Of a DNA stretch of 64,000 nucleotides, positions 39,922 through 47,974 are shown in pieces. The DNA comes from Castellaniella ginsengisoli (GTDB lineage: Bacteria > Pseudomonadota > Gammaproteobacteria > Burkholderiales > Burkholderiaceae_B). The position numbers were made by a program, and so were the translations under genes. The notes under the pieces are model-generated. The model had not been told where the DNA came from. It ran no database searches and worked only from the letters and a program-made list of their open reading frames with translations. The DNA lies in assembly GCF_039523235.1 (NCBI RefSeq), contig NZ_BAAAEX010000011.1; one strand, 5' to 3'. Numbering within the stretch: the stretch's first letter is position 1; each line of letters starts with the position of its first letter.

Positions 39922-41695
39922 AGTCGGCCAGCCTGGATCGCTCGCCGCGTTGCAAGGTGATGTGGCCCGCATGAGGCCAGCCTTTGAAGCGATCCACCAC
40001 GTAGGTCAGCCCCGAACTGCCTTCGGTCAGGTAAGGGGTGTCGATCTGGGCGATGTTGCCCAGGCACACGATCTTGGTGCCGGGACCGGCGCGCGTGACG
40101 AGGGTCTTCATCTGCTTGGGGGTCAGGTTCTGGGCCTCGTCGATGATCAGGAACTTGTTGAGGAAGGTGCGGCCGCGCATGAAATTCATGGACTTCACCT
40201 TGATGCGGGAGCGGATGAGATCCATGGCGGGCGTCTTGTTCCAGTCCTGGCCGTTGCCGTTTCCCGAGACGCCAAGCGCACCCGCCGCCCCTTGATGCAG
40301 CACTTCCAGATTGTCCTCGAGCGCGCCCATCCAGGGCAGCATTTTTTCTTCTTCGGTACCGGGCAGGAAGCCGATGTCGTCGCCGACCGGCACGGTGGCC
40401 CGGGTGATGATGATCTCGGTGTAGCGCTTGGTCTCGAAGGTCTGGGCCAGGCCGCTGGCCAGGGCCAGCAGGGTCTTGCCGGTGCCCGCCTGGCCCAGCA
40501 GCGAGACGAAGTCGATGTCGGGGTTCATCAGCAGGTTCATGGCGAAATTCTGCTCGCGATTGCGCGTGGTGACGCCCCAGACGCTGTTCTTGGCATGGCT
40601 GAAGTCGCGCAGGGTGGACAGCACGGCGCTCTTGCCGGTGGCCTCCCGCACCTGGGCATACAGCGGCATCTCGCCTTCGTAGTAGACGAATTCATTGACG
40701 ATGAACTGGCCGCACAGCGGCCCGCGCACGCGATACCAGGTCAGGCCGTTCTGCTGCCACGATTCGATGTCCTTGCCGTGCTTGTTCCAGAAATTTTCCG
40801 GCAGCGGCATGACGCCGTCGTACAGCAGGTCGGAATCGTCGAGGACGTGGTCGTTCAGGTAGTCTTCGGCCGGCAGGCCCAGCGCCCGGGCCTTCAGCCG
40901 CATGTTGATGTCCTTGGACACCAGCACGATTTCGCGCTTGGGGTTTTCTTTGCGCAGCCCGTGGACGATGCCCAGGATGACGTTGTCCGCCTTGCCCATC
41001 GGCAGTTCCAGGGGCAGGTGCATGTCGGTGGGCCGGGTCTGGAAATGCAGCGAACCCAGGGCGTCGGTATTGCCCAGGGCGTCCAGCGGCACGCCCTTGG
41101 ACAGGTCGCCTGTGCCGATCAACTGGTCCAGGTGGCGGCTGACCTGCCGGGCGTTGCGCGCGACCTCCGACATGCCTTTTTTCTGATGATCGAGTTCTTC
41201 GAGCACGATCATGGGCAGGAAGACGTCGTGTTCGGCGAAGCGGAACAGGGACGAGGAATCGTGCAGCAGCACATTGGTGTCCAGCACGAACAGCTTGCGC
41301 TGCGAAACCGGGAGCCGCTTCGGCCGCGCGGCGCGGGGGGCAGGCTGGGCCGGCGCGGGCGTCGCCGCCTGGGCGGTGGGCTGGCTGTCCGCCCTGGCCG
41401 GGGCCAGCGGAGCCGCTTTGTCGGCGGTCTGCGCGGCGGACGGCCGCGGTTCCGATGCCTTGGCGGCCTTGGCGGGCGCAGCCGGGGCGGCCGCGGGCGC
41501 GGCAGCCGGGCGGTCGGCGGCCCGGGTCAGGATGGCGGCGACCGGCCGGGATTTTGCGCGGCGCGAACGGGGTGCAGCCTCCGAAGTGTCGAAGGCCGGC
41601 CCCGGTATGGCGTTCGGGACGGCTTCGGTCGGTGCGGAGCGGGCGGCGGCTTCGAGTATGTCGCCCGGGCGGGTCGGCGGTTGCGGAAGGGGCAT
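39902..41695 (-). CDS. PhoH family protein with N-terminal PIN domain (PhoH2-like)
   Basis: The 597-residue protein has a long Ala/Pro-rich, probably disordered N-terminal region (1 to about 130), then a PIN ribonuclease domain beginning KLFVLDTNVLLHD (Asp139), then a PhoH ATPase domain with Walker A GQAGTGKT and Walker B FLIIDEAQNLTPKQMK. PIN-PhoH proteins are reported RNA helicase/ribonucleases. The start is ATG 41695; the frame is open further upstream but that stretch lies in the gap. It shares 20 bases with pdxA and follows the peroxiredoxin gene by 22 bases, so pdxA, phoH and the two genes upstream form one minus-strand group. Confidence 0.92.
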   Translation of the reverse strand: MPLPQPPTRPGDILEAAARSAPTEAVPNAIPGPAFDTSEAAPRSRRAKSRPVAAILTRAADRPAAAPAAAPAAPAKAAKASEPRPSAAQTADKAAPLAPARADSQPTAQAATPAPAQPAPRAARPKRLPVSQRKLFVLDTNVLLHDSSSLFRFAEHDVFLPMIVLEELDHQKKGMSEVARNARQVSRHLDQLIGTGDLSKGVPLDALGNTDALGSLHFQTRPTDMHLPLELPMGKADNVILGIVHGLRKENPKREIVLVSKDINMRLKARALGLPAEDYLNDHVLDDSDLLYDGVMPLPENFWNKHGKDIESWQQNGLTWYRVRGPLCGQFIVNEFVYYEGEMPLYAQVREATGKSAVLSTLRDFSHAKNSVWGVTTRNREQNFAMNLLMNPDIDFVSLLGQAGTGKTLLALASGLAQTFETKRYTEIIITRATVPVGDDIGFLPGTEEEKMLPWMGALEDNLEVLHQGAAGALGVSGNGNGQDWNKTPAMDLIRSRIKVKSMNFMRGRTFLNKFLIIDEAQNLTPKQMKTLVTRAGPGTKIVCLGNIAQIDTPYLTEGSSGLTYVVDRFKGWPHAGHITLQRGERSRLADYASDAL

Positions 41696-41717
41696 GAAGG
41701 CTCCAGAGGGGCCGCGC

Positions 41718-42188
41718 TCAGGCGGCCAGGTTGTGCGCGGCTTGCAGGACTTCGTCGGCATGGCCGGGAACGCGCACGCCGCGCCATTCCTGAACCAGGA
41801 TGCCTTGCCGGTCGACCAGGAAAGTGCTGCGTTCGATGCCGCGCACCTGCTTGCCGTACATATTCTTCTGTTTCATGACGCCGAACAGGGCGCACAAGGC
41901 CTCGTCCGGATCCGAGATCAGGGGGAAGGACAGGGATTGCCGGTCGGTGAAATCCTGGTGGGATTTCAGCGTGTCTCGCGAAATGCCGTAGATGTCGCAG
42001 CCCAGCGCCTGGAATTGCGCGTGGCGGTCGCGGAAATCCTGCGCTTCGGTGGTGCATCCCGGCGTGTTGTCCTTCGGATAGAAATACAGCACGAAGGGGC
42101 GGCCCCGCAGGGCGGTCGAATCAAAGAGGCCGTGGGTGGTTTCAGCGGTGAGCGGCGGCAACGGCTGGCCGATGGCGATGGTGGTCAT
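41718..42188 (-). CDS. bcp: Peroxiredoxin (Bcp/PrxQ family) lacking the usual resolving cysteine
   Basis: The 156-residue thiol peroxidase has peroxidatic Cys45 in PKDNTPGCTTEAQ and the conserved Arg in GIERSTFLVD. The resolving Cys that most Bcp proteins have five residues on (PGCTxxAC) is Gln50 here. Other cysteines lie at position 64 and near 98, so another Cys or an external thiol must resolve the sulfenate. ATG 42188 overlaps the stop of the Mth938-like gene upstream by 4 bases. Confidence 0.9.
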   Translation of the reverse strand: MTTIAIGQPLPPLTAETTHGLFDSTALRGRPFVLYFYPKDNTPGCTTEAQDFRDRHAQFQALGCDIYGISRDTLKSHQDFTDRQSLSFPLISDPDEALCALFGVMKQKNMYGKQVRGIERSTFLVDRQGILVQEWRGVRVPGHADEVLQAAHNLAA

Positions 42189-42634
42189 GAGGAGGCTCCG
42201 GGTAGCAGCAGGGCCAGCACGCGACGTTCTTCGGACATGAGGATGTTGTAGGTCCGGGCGGCGGCCTGGGTGGTCATGGTTTCGACGCCGATGCCCAGCG
42301 ACAACAGGGGCTGCAGGATATCGGGGCGCAGGAATGTCTGGCGCGGGCCGGTGCCGATCAGCAGGACTTCGGGGGCGTCGGCGGGCAATTCGATCGCGGG
42401 CGCGCCGTCGTCGAGGAAGGCCAGGGGATCGCGGGCGGCCGGCTTCAGGCCGATCAGATCCTGGAGGAAGGCGGCATCGAGGTCGGCGGCGGTGCGCACG
42501 GCAAGGCTGCGGATCGGGCCTTCGGGAGCGAAACAAAGGGCGCCGTCGTAGCGGACCCGATTGATTTCCAGGAAGCCGTCACCGTAGGCGGTCACGGTGT
42601 TGAGCGCGGGATTCAGGTCTTTTTGCAATAGCAC
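42185..42634 (-). CDS. Mth938-like domain protein (DUF498/NDUFAF3-like)
   Basis: The approximately 149-residue protein has the Mth938 fold, recognisable from VTAYGDGFLEINRVRYDG near the start and PEVLLIGTGPRQTFL in the middle. Relatives include the human complex I assembly factor NDUFAF3; the bacterial role is not established. The chosen start is GTG 42634 with GGAG 7 bases upstream on the minus strand; TTG starts at 42640 or 42676 are alternatives. It overlaps bcp by 4 bases, indicating co-transcription. Confidence 0.78.
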   Translation of the reverse strand: MLLQKDLNPALNTVTAYGDGFLEINRVRYDGALCFAPEGPIRSLAVRTAADLDAAFLQDLIGLKPAARDPLAFLDDGAPAIELPADAPEVLLIGTGPRQTFLRPDILQPLLSLGIGVETMTTQAAARTYNILMSEERRVLALLLPGASS

Positions 42635-42802
42635 GGGCAAGCTCCGGTGTTCCTGTGATGATAGCGCATCATGCAAGCGCGATTCTCGCGCGGGGCCGTT
42701 TCACGGGCGGGCATTTGCGAGTCGCGGTCGCATGCGATAGATTATCGAGTTTGCTGCACCGCATCTATCCGCACGACTCCAGCCCATCCGCCGAGGACCA
42801 TC

Positions 42803-43990
42803 ATGACGAGCTTTCCGCGCATCGAGCGCCTGCCCCCCTATGTGTTCAACATCACCGGGGAACTCAAGATGGCCGCACGCCGGCGCGGCGAGGACATCAT
42901 CGACATGTCGATGGGCAATCCGGACGGCCCCACGCCGCAGCACATCGTCGACAAGCTGGTGGAGGTCGCCCGCCGCCCGGATACCCATGGCTATTCGGTG
43001 TCCAAGGGCATTCCGCGCCTGCGCCGGGCGATCTCGACCTGGTACGAGCGCCGCTACGGGGTGGACATCGATCCGGATTCGGAAGCCATCGTGACCATCG
43101 GCTCCAAGGAAGGCCTGGCCCACTTGATGCTGGCCACGCTGGATCGGGGGGATACGGTGCTGGTGCCCAATCCCAGCTACCCGATCCACATCTACGGCGC
43201 GGTGATCGCCGGCGCCAACATCCGTTCGGTGCCCATGACGCCCGGCCTGGACTTCTTCGAGGAAATCGAGCGCGCGGTGCGCGAGACCATCCCCAGGCCC
43301 AAGATGATGATCCTGGGTTTTCCCAGCAATCCCACGGCACAGTGCGTGGAGCTGTCCTTCTTCGAGCGCATCGTGGCGCTGGCGCGCGAGCACGGCATCC
43401 TGGTCGTGCACGATCTGGCCTACGCCGACATCACCTTCGACGGCTACGTGGCGCCGTCCATCATGCAGGTGCCCGGCGCGCGCGACGTGGCGGTGGAATT
43501 CTTCACCATGAGCAAGAGCTACAACATGGCCGGATGGCGCATCGGCTTCATGGTGGGCAACCGCGAACTGGTCAATGCGCTGGCGCGCATCAAGAGCTAC
43601 CACGACTACGGCACCTTCACGCCGCTGCAGGTGGCGGCCATCGCCGCCCTGGAGGGCCCCCAGGACTGCGTGTCCGAGGTCGTCGAGCAATACCGCAGCC
43701 GCCGCGACGTGCTGGCGCGCGGGCTGCACGAGGCAGGCTGGATGGTGGACGTGCCCAAGGCCTCCATGTACATCTGGGCCCGCATCCCCGAGCCCTACCG
43801 CGCCCAGGGTTCGCTCGAATTTTCCAAGCGCTTGCTGGCCGACGCCAAGGTCGCCGTGTCCCCCGGGATCGGCTTCGGCGAATACGGCGATGAATACGTG
43901 CGCTTCGCGCTGATCGAAAACGAGCAGCGCACCCGCCAGGCGGTGCGCGGCATCAAGGACATGTTCCGCAAGGACGGGCTGCTGAAATGA
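42803..43990 (+). CDS. alaC: Alanine transaminase AlaC-like (PLP class I/II aminotransferase)
   Basis: This 395-residue fold-type I aminotransferase has its PLP lysine in MSKSYNMAGWRIGF and further motifs DMSMGNPDGPTP and NPTAQCVE. This group makes alanine from pyruvate with glutamate; LL-diaminopimelate aminotransferases are close relatives. ATG 42803 has GAGGA upstream. It overlaps the hom start by 4 bases. The aminotransferase-hom-thrC order is frequent in Betaproteobacteria and links aspartate-family and alanine metabolism. Confidence 0.9.
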   Translation: MTSFPRIERLPPYVFNITGELKMAARRRGEDIIDMSMGNPDGPTPQHIVDKLVEVARRPDTHGYSVSKGIPRLRRAISTWYERRYGVDIDPDSEAIVTIGSKEGLAHLMLATLDRGDTVLVPNPSYPIHIYGAVIAGANIRSVPMTPGLDFFEEIERAVRETIPRPKMMILGFPSNPTAQCVELSFFERIVALAREHGILVVHDLAYADITFDGYVAPSIMQVPGARDVAVEFFTMSKSYNMAGWRIGFMVGNRELVNALARIKSYHDYGTFTPLQVAAIAALEGPQDCVSEVVEQYRSRRDVLARGLHEAGWMVDVPKASMYIWARIPEPYRAQGSLEFSKRLLADAKVAVSPGIGFGEYGDEYVRFALIENEQRTRQAVRGIKDMFRKDGLLK

Positions 43991-45291
43991 AACCGATCCG
44001 CGTAGGTTTGCTCGGTCTGGGCGTCGTCGGCGGCGGGGTCTGGACGGTTCTGTCCCAGAACGGCGGTGAAATCGCCCGGCGCGCCGGGCGGCGCATCGAA
44101 GTGGTCGCCGTGGCGGTGCGCGACGTGGCCAAGGCGCGCGCGCTGGTGGGGCCCGAGGTCGCGGTCACCACCGACGGCATGGCGCTGGCGCGCGACCCGG
44201 ACATCGACATCATCGTCGAACTGATGGGCGGCGATACCGTGGCCCGCGACTGCATCCGCGAAGCGATCGCCCAGGGCAAGCATGTCGTCACGGCCAACAA
44301 GGCCTTGCTGGCCGTGCACGGCAACGAAATCTTTGCCGCCGCCCAGGAGCGCGGCGTGATGGTCGCCTTCGAGGCGGCCGTGGCGGGGGGCATCCCCATC
44401 ATCAAGGCGATCCGCGAAGGCCTGACCGCCAACCGCATCCAGTGGCTGGCCGGCATCATCAACGGCACGACCAATTTCATCCTGTCGGAAATGCGCCAGC
44501 GCGGCTTGCCGTTCGATACCGTGCTGGCCGAGGCCCAGCGTCTGGGCTACGCCGAGGCCGACCCCACCTTCGACATCGAAGGCGTGGACGCCGCCCACAA
44601 GCTCACGCTGCTGGCCTCGCTGGCCTTCGGCATCCCGGTGCAGTTCGACAAGGCCCACATCGAAGGCATCGCCCATCTGGCTTCCGAAGACATCGTTCAC
44701 GCGGAACGCCTGGGCTATCGCATCAAGCTGCTGGGCATCACCCGCCGCCGGCCCGACGGCATCGAGTTGCGGGTCCACCCCGCGCTGGTGCCCGACCATT
44801 GCCTGCTGGCCAACGTCGAGGGCGCCATGAACGCCGTGCTGGTGCGCGGCGATGTGGTCGGCCCTTCGCTGTATTACGGGCAGGGCGCGGGCGCCCTGCC
44901 CACGGCATCGGCCGTGGTGGCCGACCTGGTCGACGTGGCGCGCCTGCAGATGGCCGATCCCGAGCACCGCGTGCCGCATCTGGCCTTCCAGCCCGACGCC
45001 ATGTCCGACATCCCCGTGCTGCCCATGGCCCAGGTGCACACCAGTTTCTATCTGCGCCTGCGGGTCGACGACCGGCCGGGCGTGCTGGCCGATCTGGCGC
45101 GGGTGCTGTCGGATGCCGGCATTTCCGTGGGTTCGATGTTCCAGCAGCCTCATGGCGAACACCAGGCCGACATCATCTTCCTCACCCACGAAGCGCGCGA
45201 GGGCGACGTGGACCAGGCGCTGGGCACCATCCAGCGCCTGCCTTTCGTGCGTTCGGACGTGACCCGGCTGCGCGTGGAGAACATCAATTGA
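43987..45291 (+). CDS. hom: Homoserine dehydrogenase
   Basis: The 434-residue enzyme has an NAD(P)-binding domain (VGLLGLGVVGGGVW), a catalytic domain with ANKALLAVHG, GGIPIIKAIREGL and GIINGTTNFILSEM, and a C-terminal ACT domain (about 355-430) for threonine feedback. It reduces aspartate semialdehyde to homoserine. Its stop overlaps the TTG start of thrC (TTGA). Confidence 0.96.
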   Translation: MKPIRVGLLGLGVVGGGVWTVLSQNGGEIARRAGRRIEVVAVAVRDVAKARALVGPEVAVTTDGMALARDPDIDIIVELMGGDTVARDCIREAIAQGKHVVTANKALLAVHGNEIFAAAQERGVMVAFEAAVAGGIPIIKAIREGLTANRIQWLAGIINGTTNFILSEMRQRGLPFDTVLAEAQRLGYAEADPTFDIEGVDAAHKLTLLASLAFGIPVQFDKAHIEGIAHLASEDIVHAERLGYRIKLLGITRRRPDGIELRVHPALVPDHCLLANVEGAMNAVLVRGDVVGPSLYYGQGAGALPTASAVVADLVDVARLQMADPEHRVPHLAFQPDAMSDIPVLPMAQVHTSFYLRLRVDDRPGVLADLARVLSDAGISVGSMFQQPHGEHQADIIFLTHEAREGDVDQALGTIQRLPFVRSDVTRLRVENIN

Positions 45292-46688
45292 AGTATCTGT
45301 CCACTCGGGGCGGCATGCGCCCCCAGCCTTTTTGCGACATCCTGCTGGAAGGCCTGGCGCCCGACGGCGGCCTGACGCTGCCCGAAACCCTGCCCAAGCT
45401 GGATGCCGATACCCTGGAATCGTGGCGCGGGCTGGATTACGCCGATCTGGCGGCCCGGGTGCTGGGCTTGTTCATCGATGACATCGCCCCCGGCGACCTG
45501 TCGCGCATGACGCGCGCGGCCTACGCGCCCGATGTGTTTCCGCGCATCGCGCCGATCAAGCCGCTGCGCCCCGGCCTGGCACTGCTGGGCCTGTCGGAGG
45601 GGCCGACGCTGGCCTTCAAGGACATGGCCATGCAGTTTCTGGGCCAGGTCTTCGAGCATGTGCTGGCGCAGCGCGGCCAGACGCTCAATATCCTGGGCGC
45701 CACGTCGGGCGATACCGGTTCGGCGGCCGAATACGCGCTGCGCGGCAAGCGCGGCGTGGCCGTGTTCATGCTGTCCCCCCACGGGCGCATGAGCGCCTTC
45801 CAGCGCGCCCAGATGTATTCGCTGCAGGATGCCAACATCCACAACATCGCCTTGCACGGCGTGTTCGACGAATGCCAGGATATCGTCAAGGCCTTGGCCG
45901 GCGATCTGGATTTCAAGAGCGCCCACCGCCTGGGCGCGGTCAATTCCATCAACTGGGCGCGCATCGCCGCGCAAGTGGTGTACTACGTCTGGGGATGGCT
46001 CAGAGCCACCCAGGGGCCCGGACAGCCGGTATCGTTTGCCGTGCCCTCGGGCAATTTCGGCAATATCCTGGCCGGCCATATCGCCCGCGAAATGGGCGTG
46101 CCGATCCGCCGTCTGGTGCTGGCCACCAACGAAAACAACGTGCTCGAAGAATTCTTCCGCACCGGTGTCTACCGGCCGCGCGCCGCCGACCAGACGCACG
46201 CCACTTCCAGCCCGTCCATGGATATTTCCAGGGCGTCGAATTTCGAGCGTTTCGTCTTTGACCTGGTGGACCGCGATCCGGCCAGGGTCCGGGCGCTGAT
46301 GGAGGAACTGCGCGCCACCGGTCAATTCGACCTGTCCGGCCTGCGGTCCGCGTTCACCGAGCGCTACGGGTTCGTGGCGGGCGTCAGCACCCATGCCGAC
46401 CGCCTGCGAACGATCCGCGACATCCGTCGCGAAACCGGTGTGCTGATCGATCCGCATACGGCGGATGGCGTCAAGGTCGCCCTCGAACACCTGGAAGACG
46501 GCGTGCCCATGCTGGTGCTGGAAACCGCCTTGCCCGCGAAGTTCGCCGAGACCATCCTCGAAGCCACCGGCGAGGCGCCGGACGTCCCGGCCGGGCTGCG
46601 GGATCTGGACCAGCTTCCCCAGCGGGTCGCGGTCATGGATTGCGATGCCCGCCAGGTGGCGGATTACGTGCGCCGTCACGCGCTGTAG
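45288..46688 (+). CDS. thrC: Threonine synthase
   Basis: This 466-residue PLP enzyme converts O-phosphohomoserine to threonine. The N-terminus KYLSTRGG, the PLP lysine in LAFKDMAMQF and the NILGATSGDTGSAAEYAL segment identify the family. The start codon is TTG at 45288, which gives the conserved N-terminus; the next ATG (45315) would remove it. The TTGA overlap with hom implies coupled translation. There is no homoserine kinase gene (thrB) nearby, so phosphohomoserine comes from an enzyme encoded elsewhere. Confidence 0.95.
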   Translation: MKYLSTRGGMRPQPFCDILLEGLAPDGGLTLPETLPKLDADTLESWRGLDYADLAARVLGLFIDDIAPGDLSRMTRAAYAPDVFPRIAPIKPLRPGLALLGLSEGPTLAFKDMAMQFLGQVFEHVLAQRGQTLNILGATSGDTGSAAEYALRGKRGVAVFMLSPHGRMSAFQRAQMYSLQDANIHNIALHGVFDECQDIVKALAGDLDFKSAHRLGAVNSINWARIAAQVVYYVWGWLRATQGPGQPVSFAVPSGNFGNILAGHIAREMGVPIRRLVLATNENNVLEEFFRTGVYRPRAADQTHATSSPSMDISRASNFERFVFDLVDRDPARVRALMEELRATGQFDLSGLRSAFTERYGFVAGVSTHADRLRTIRDIRRETGVLIDPHTADGVKVALEHLEDGVPMLVLETALPAKFAETILEATGEAPDVPAGLRDLDQLPQRVAVMDCDARQVADYVRRHAL

Positions 46689-46783
46689 GCATCGGCACGG
46701 CCATCGGGTGCGGGGTCGGCTCCGCCTGATTGCCGCGTCGCCGCCGGATTTGAAGCAGGTGAATTAATACTTGGTTCAATAGT

Positions 46784-46837
46784 TGATGGCATTTCGTTAG
46801 TTTCATGACGGAATGAAGGCATTTTTGGCGATATACA
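46784..46837 (+). promoter_or_regulatory. Operator-like direct repeats and -10 box before the ornithine cyclodeaminase gene
   Basis: TGATGGCATTT (46784-46794) and TGAAGGCATTT (46814-46824) match at 10 of 11 bases and are spaced exactly 30 bases, about three helical turns. The second ends 7 bases before TATACA (46832-46837). An imperfect inverted repeat TTCAT/ATGAA (46802-46806 and 46813-46817) lies between them. No -35 is recognisable, so an activator-dependent promoter is likely. The region (about 46750-46845) is AT-rich against a very GC-rich background. Confidence 0.5.
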
Positions 46838-46888
46838 TTGCCAACCCCTTGGGCCACACTGGATGCATCACATCCCAAGGAGACCATC

Positions 46889-47974
46889 ATGCACGTCCCC
46901 GCTTCGGCGCAGCCCCGCACGCTATTCCTGGATACCCATGATGTCGCCCGGCTGATCGGCATTCTGGGCCTTCCCGCCTGCCTGAAGAGCCTGGCCGGCA
47001 TGCTGCGGGCCGATTACCTGCGCTGGCAGGAGTTCGACAAGGAAGCCCGCATCGCGGCCTATTCTGAAGAAGGCACGATCGAGCTGATGCCCATCACCGA
47101 CGGAACCCACTACAGCTTCAAATGCGTCAACGGCCACCCCGGCAACGGCCGCCATGGCCTGCCGACCGTCATGGCCATGGGGGCGCTGCTGGACTGCGAT
47201 ACCGGAGCGGTCCGCCTGCTCAGCGAATTGACGCTGACGACGGCGCTGCGCACGGCGGCGATGTCGGCCTTGGCCGCCCAGGCGCTGGCGCGGCGCGACA
47301 GCCATTCGATGGCGCTGATCGGCAACGGGGCGCAAAGTGACTTCCAGGCATTGGCCTTTGCCTGCCTGCTGGGCGTGCGCGAGTTGCGGCTTTATGATCT
47401 GGACCGCCATGCCTCGGAGCGCCTGGCGCGCAACCTGGCGGCGGCCGAACTGCCCGGGCGGCCGTTGTCCGTGCGGATCTGCGATTCGGCCGCCCAGGCC
47501 GTGCGCGGCGCGGATATCGTCACCACCGTGACGGCCTTCCAGGGGCAGGCGCGGGTGCTGGACGCCGGCCTGATCGAACCGGGCATGCACCTGAACGCGG
47601 TGGGGGGCGACTGCCCGGGCAAGACCGAGCTGGATCCCGCGATTCTCGACCGGGCCGACGTGTTCGTCGAGTTCCCGCCCCAGACCCGCAAAGAAGGGGA
47701 AATCCAGCAGAAGCCGGTGGACTTCCCCGTCACTGAATTGTGGCGTGTCCTGTCGGGCGAGCAGCCGGGGCGGACGCGGGCGGAGCAGGTGACCGTTTTC
47801 GATTCGGTCGGCTTTGCGCTCGAAGACTACTCCGCATTGCGTTTTCTCCACGCTCAGGCGCAGGCCCACCAGGTGGGCCGCTGGGTGGATGTCGAGCCGG
47901 GCCAGGCGGATCCGCGCGATCTGTACGGCTGGCTGCGCGGCGAGATTCACGCGGCTTCGGCGCTGGCCTCCTGA
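46889..47974 (+). CDS. Ornithine cyclodeaminase family protein
   Basis: The 361-residue member of the ornithine cyclodeaminase/mu-crystallin family has a Rossmann NAD(P) site around MALIGNGAQSDFQALAF and the N-terminal segment with SFKCVNGHPGNG. GGDCPGKTELDPAIL is the typical catalytic-Asp region. True cyclodeaminases turn ornithine into proline and ammonia; other members reduce imines. The length and the ELMPITDGTHYSFK segment favour a real ornithine cyclodeaminase. CAAGGAG precedes ATG 46889. The last 28 bases overlap the 3' end of hpnE on the other strand. Confidence 0.9.
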   Translation: MHVPASAQPRTLFLDTHDVARLIGILGLPACLKSLAGMLRADYLRWQEFDKEARIAAYSEEGTIELMPITDGTHYSFKCVNGHPGNGRHGLPTVMAMGALLDCDTGAVRLLSELTLTTALRTAAMSALAAQALARRDSHSMALIGNGAQSDFQALAFACLLGVRELRLYDLDRHASERLARNLAAAELPGRPLSVRICDSAAQAVRGADIVTTVTAFQGQARVLDAGLIEPGMHLNAVGGDCPGKTELDPAILDRADVFVEFPPQTRKEGEIQQKPVDFPVTELWRVLSGEQPGRTRAEQVTVFDSVGFALEDYSALRFLHAQAQAHQVGRWVDVEPGQADPRDLYGWLRGEIHAASALAS

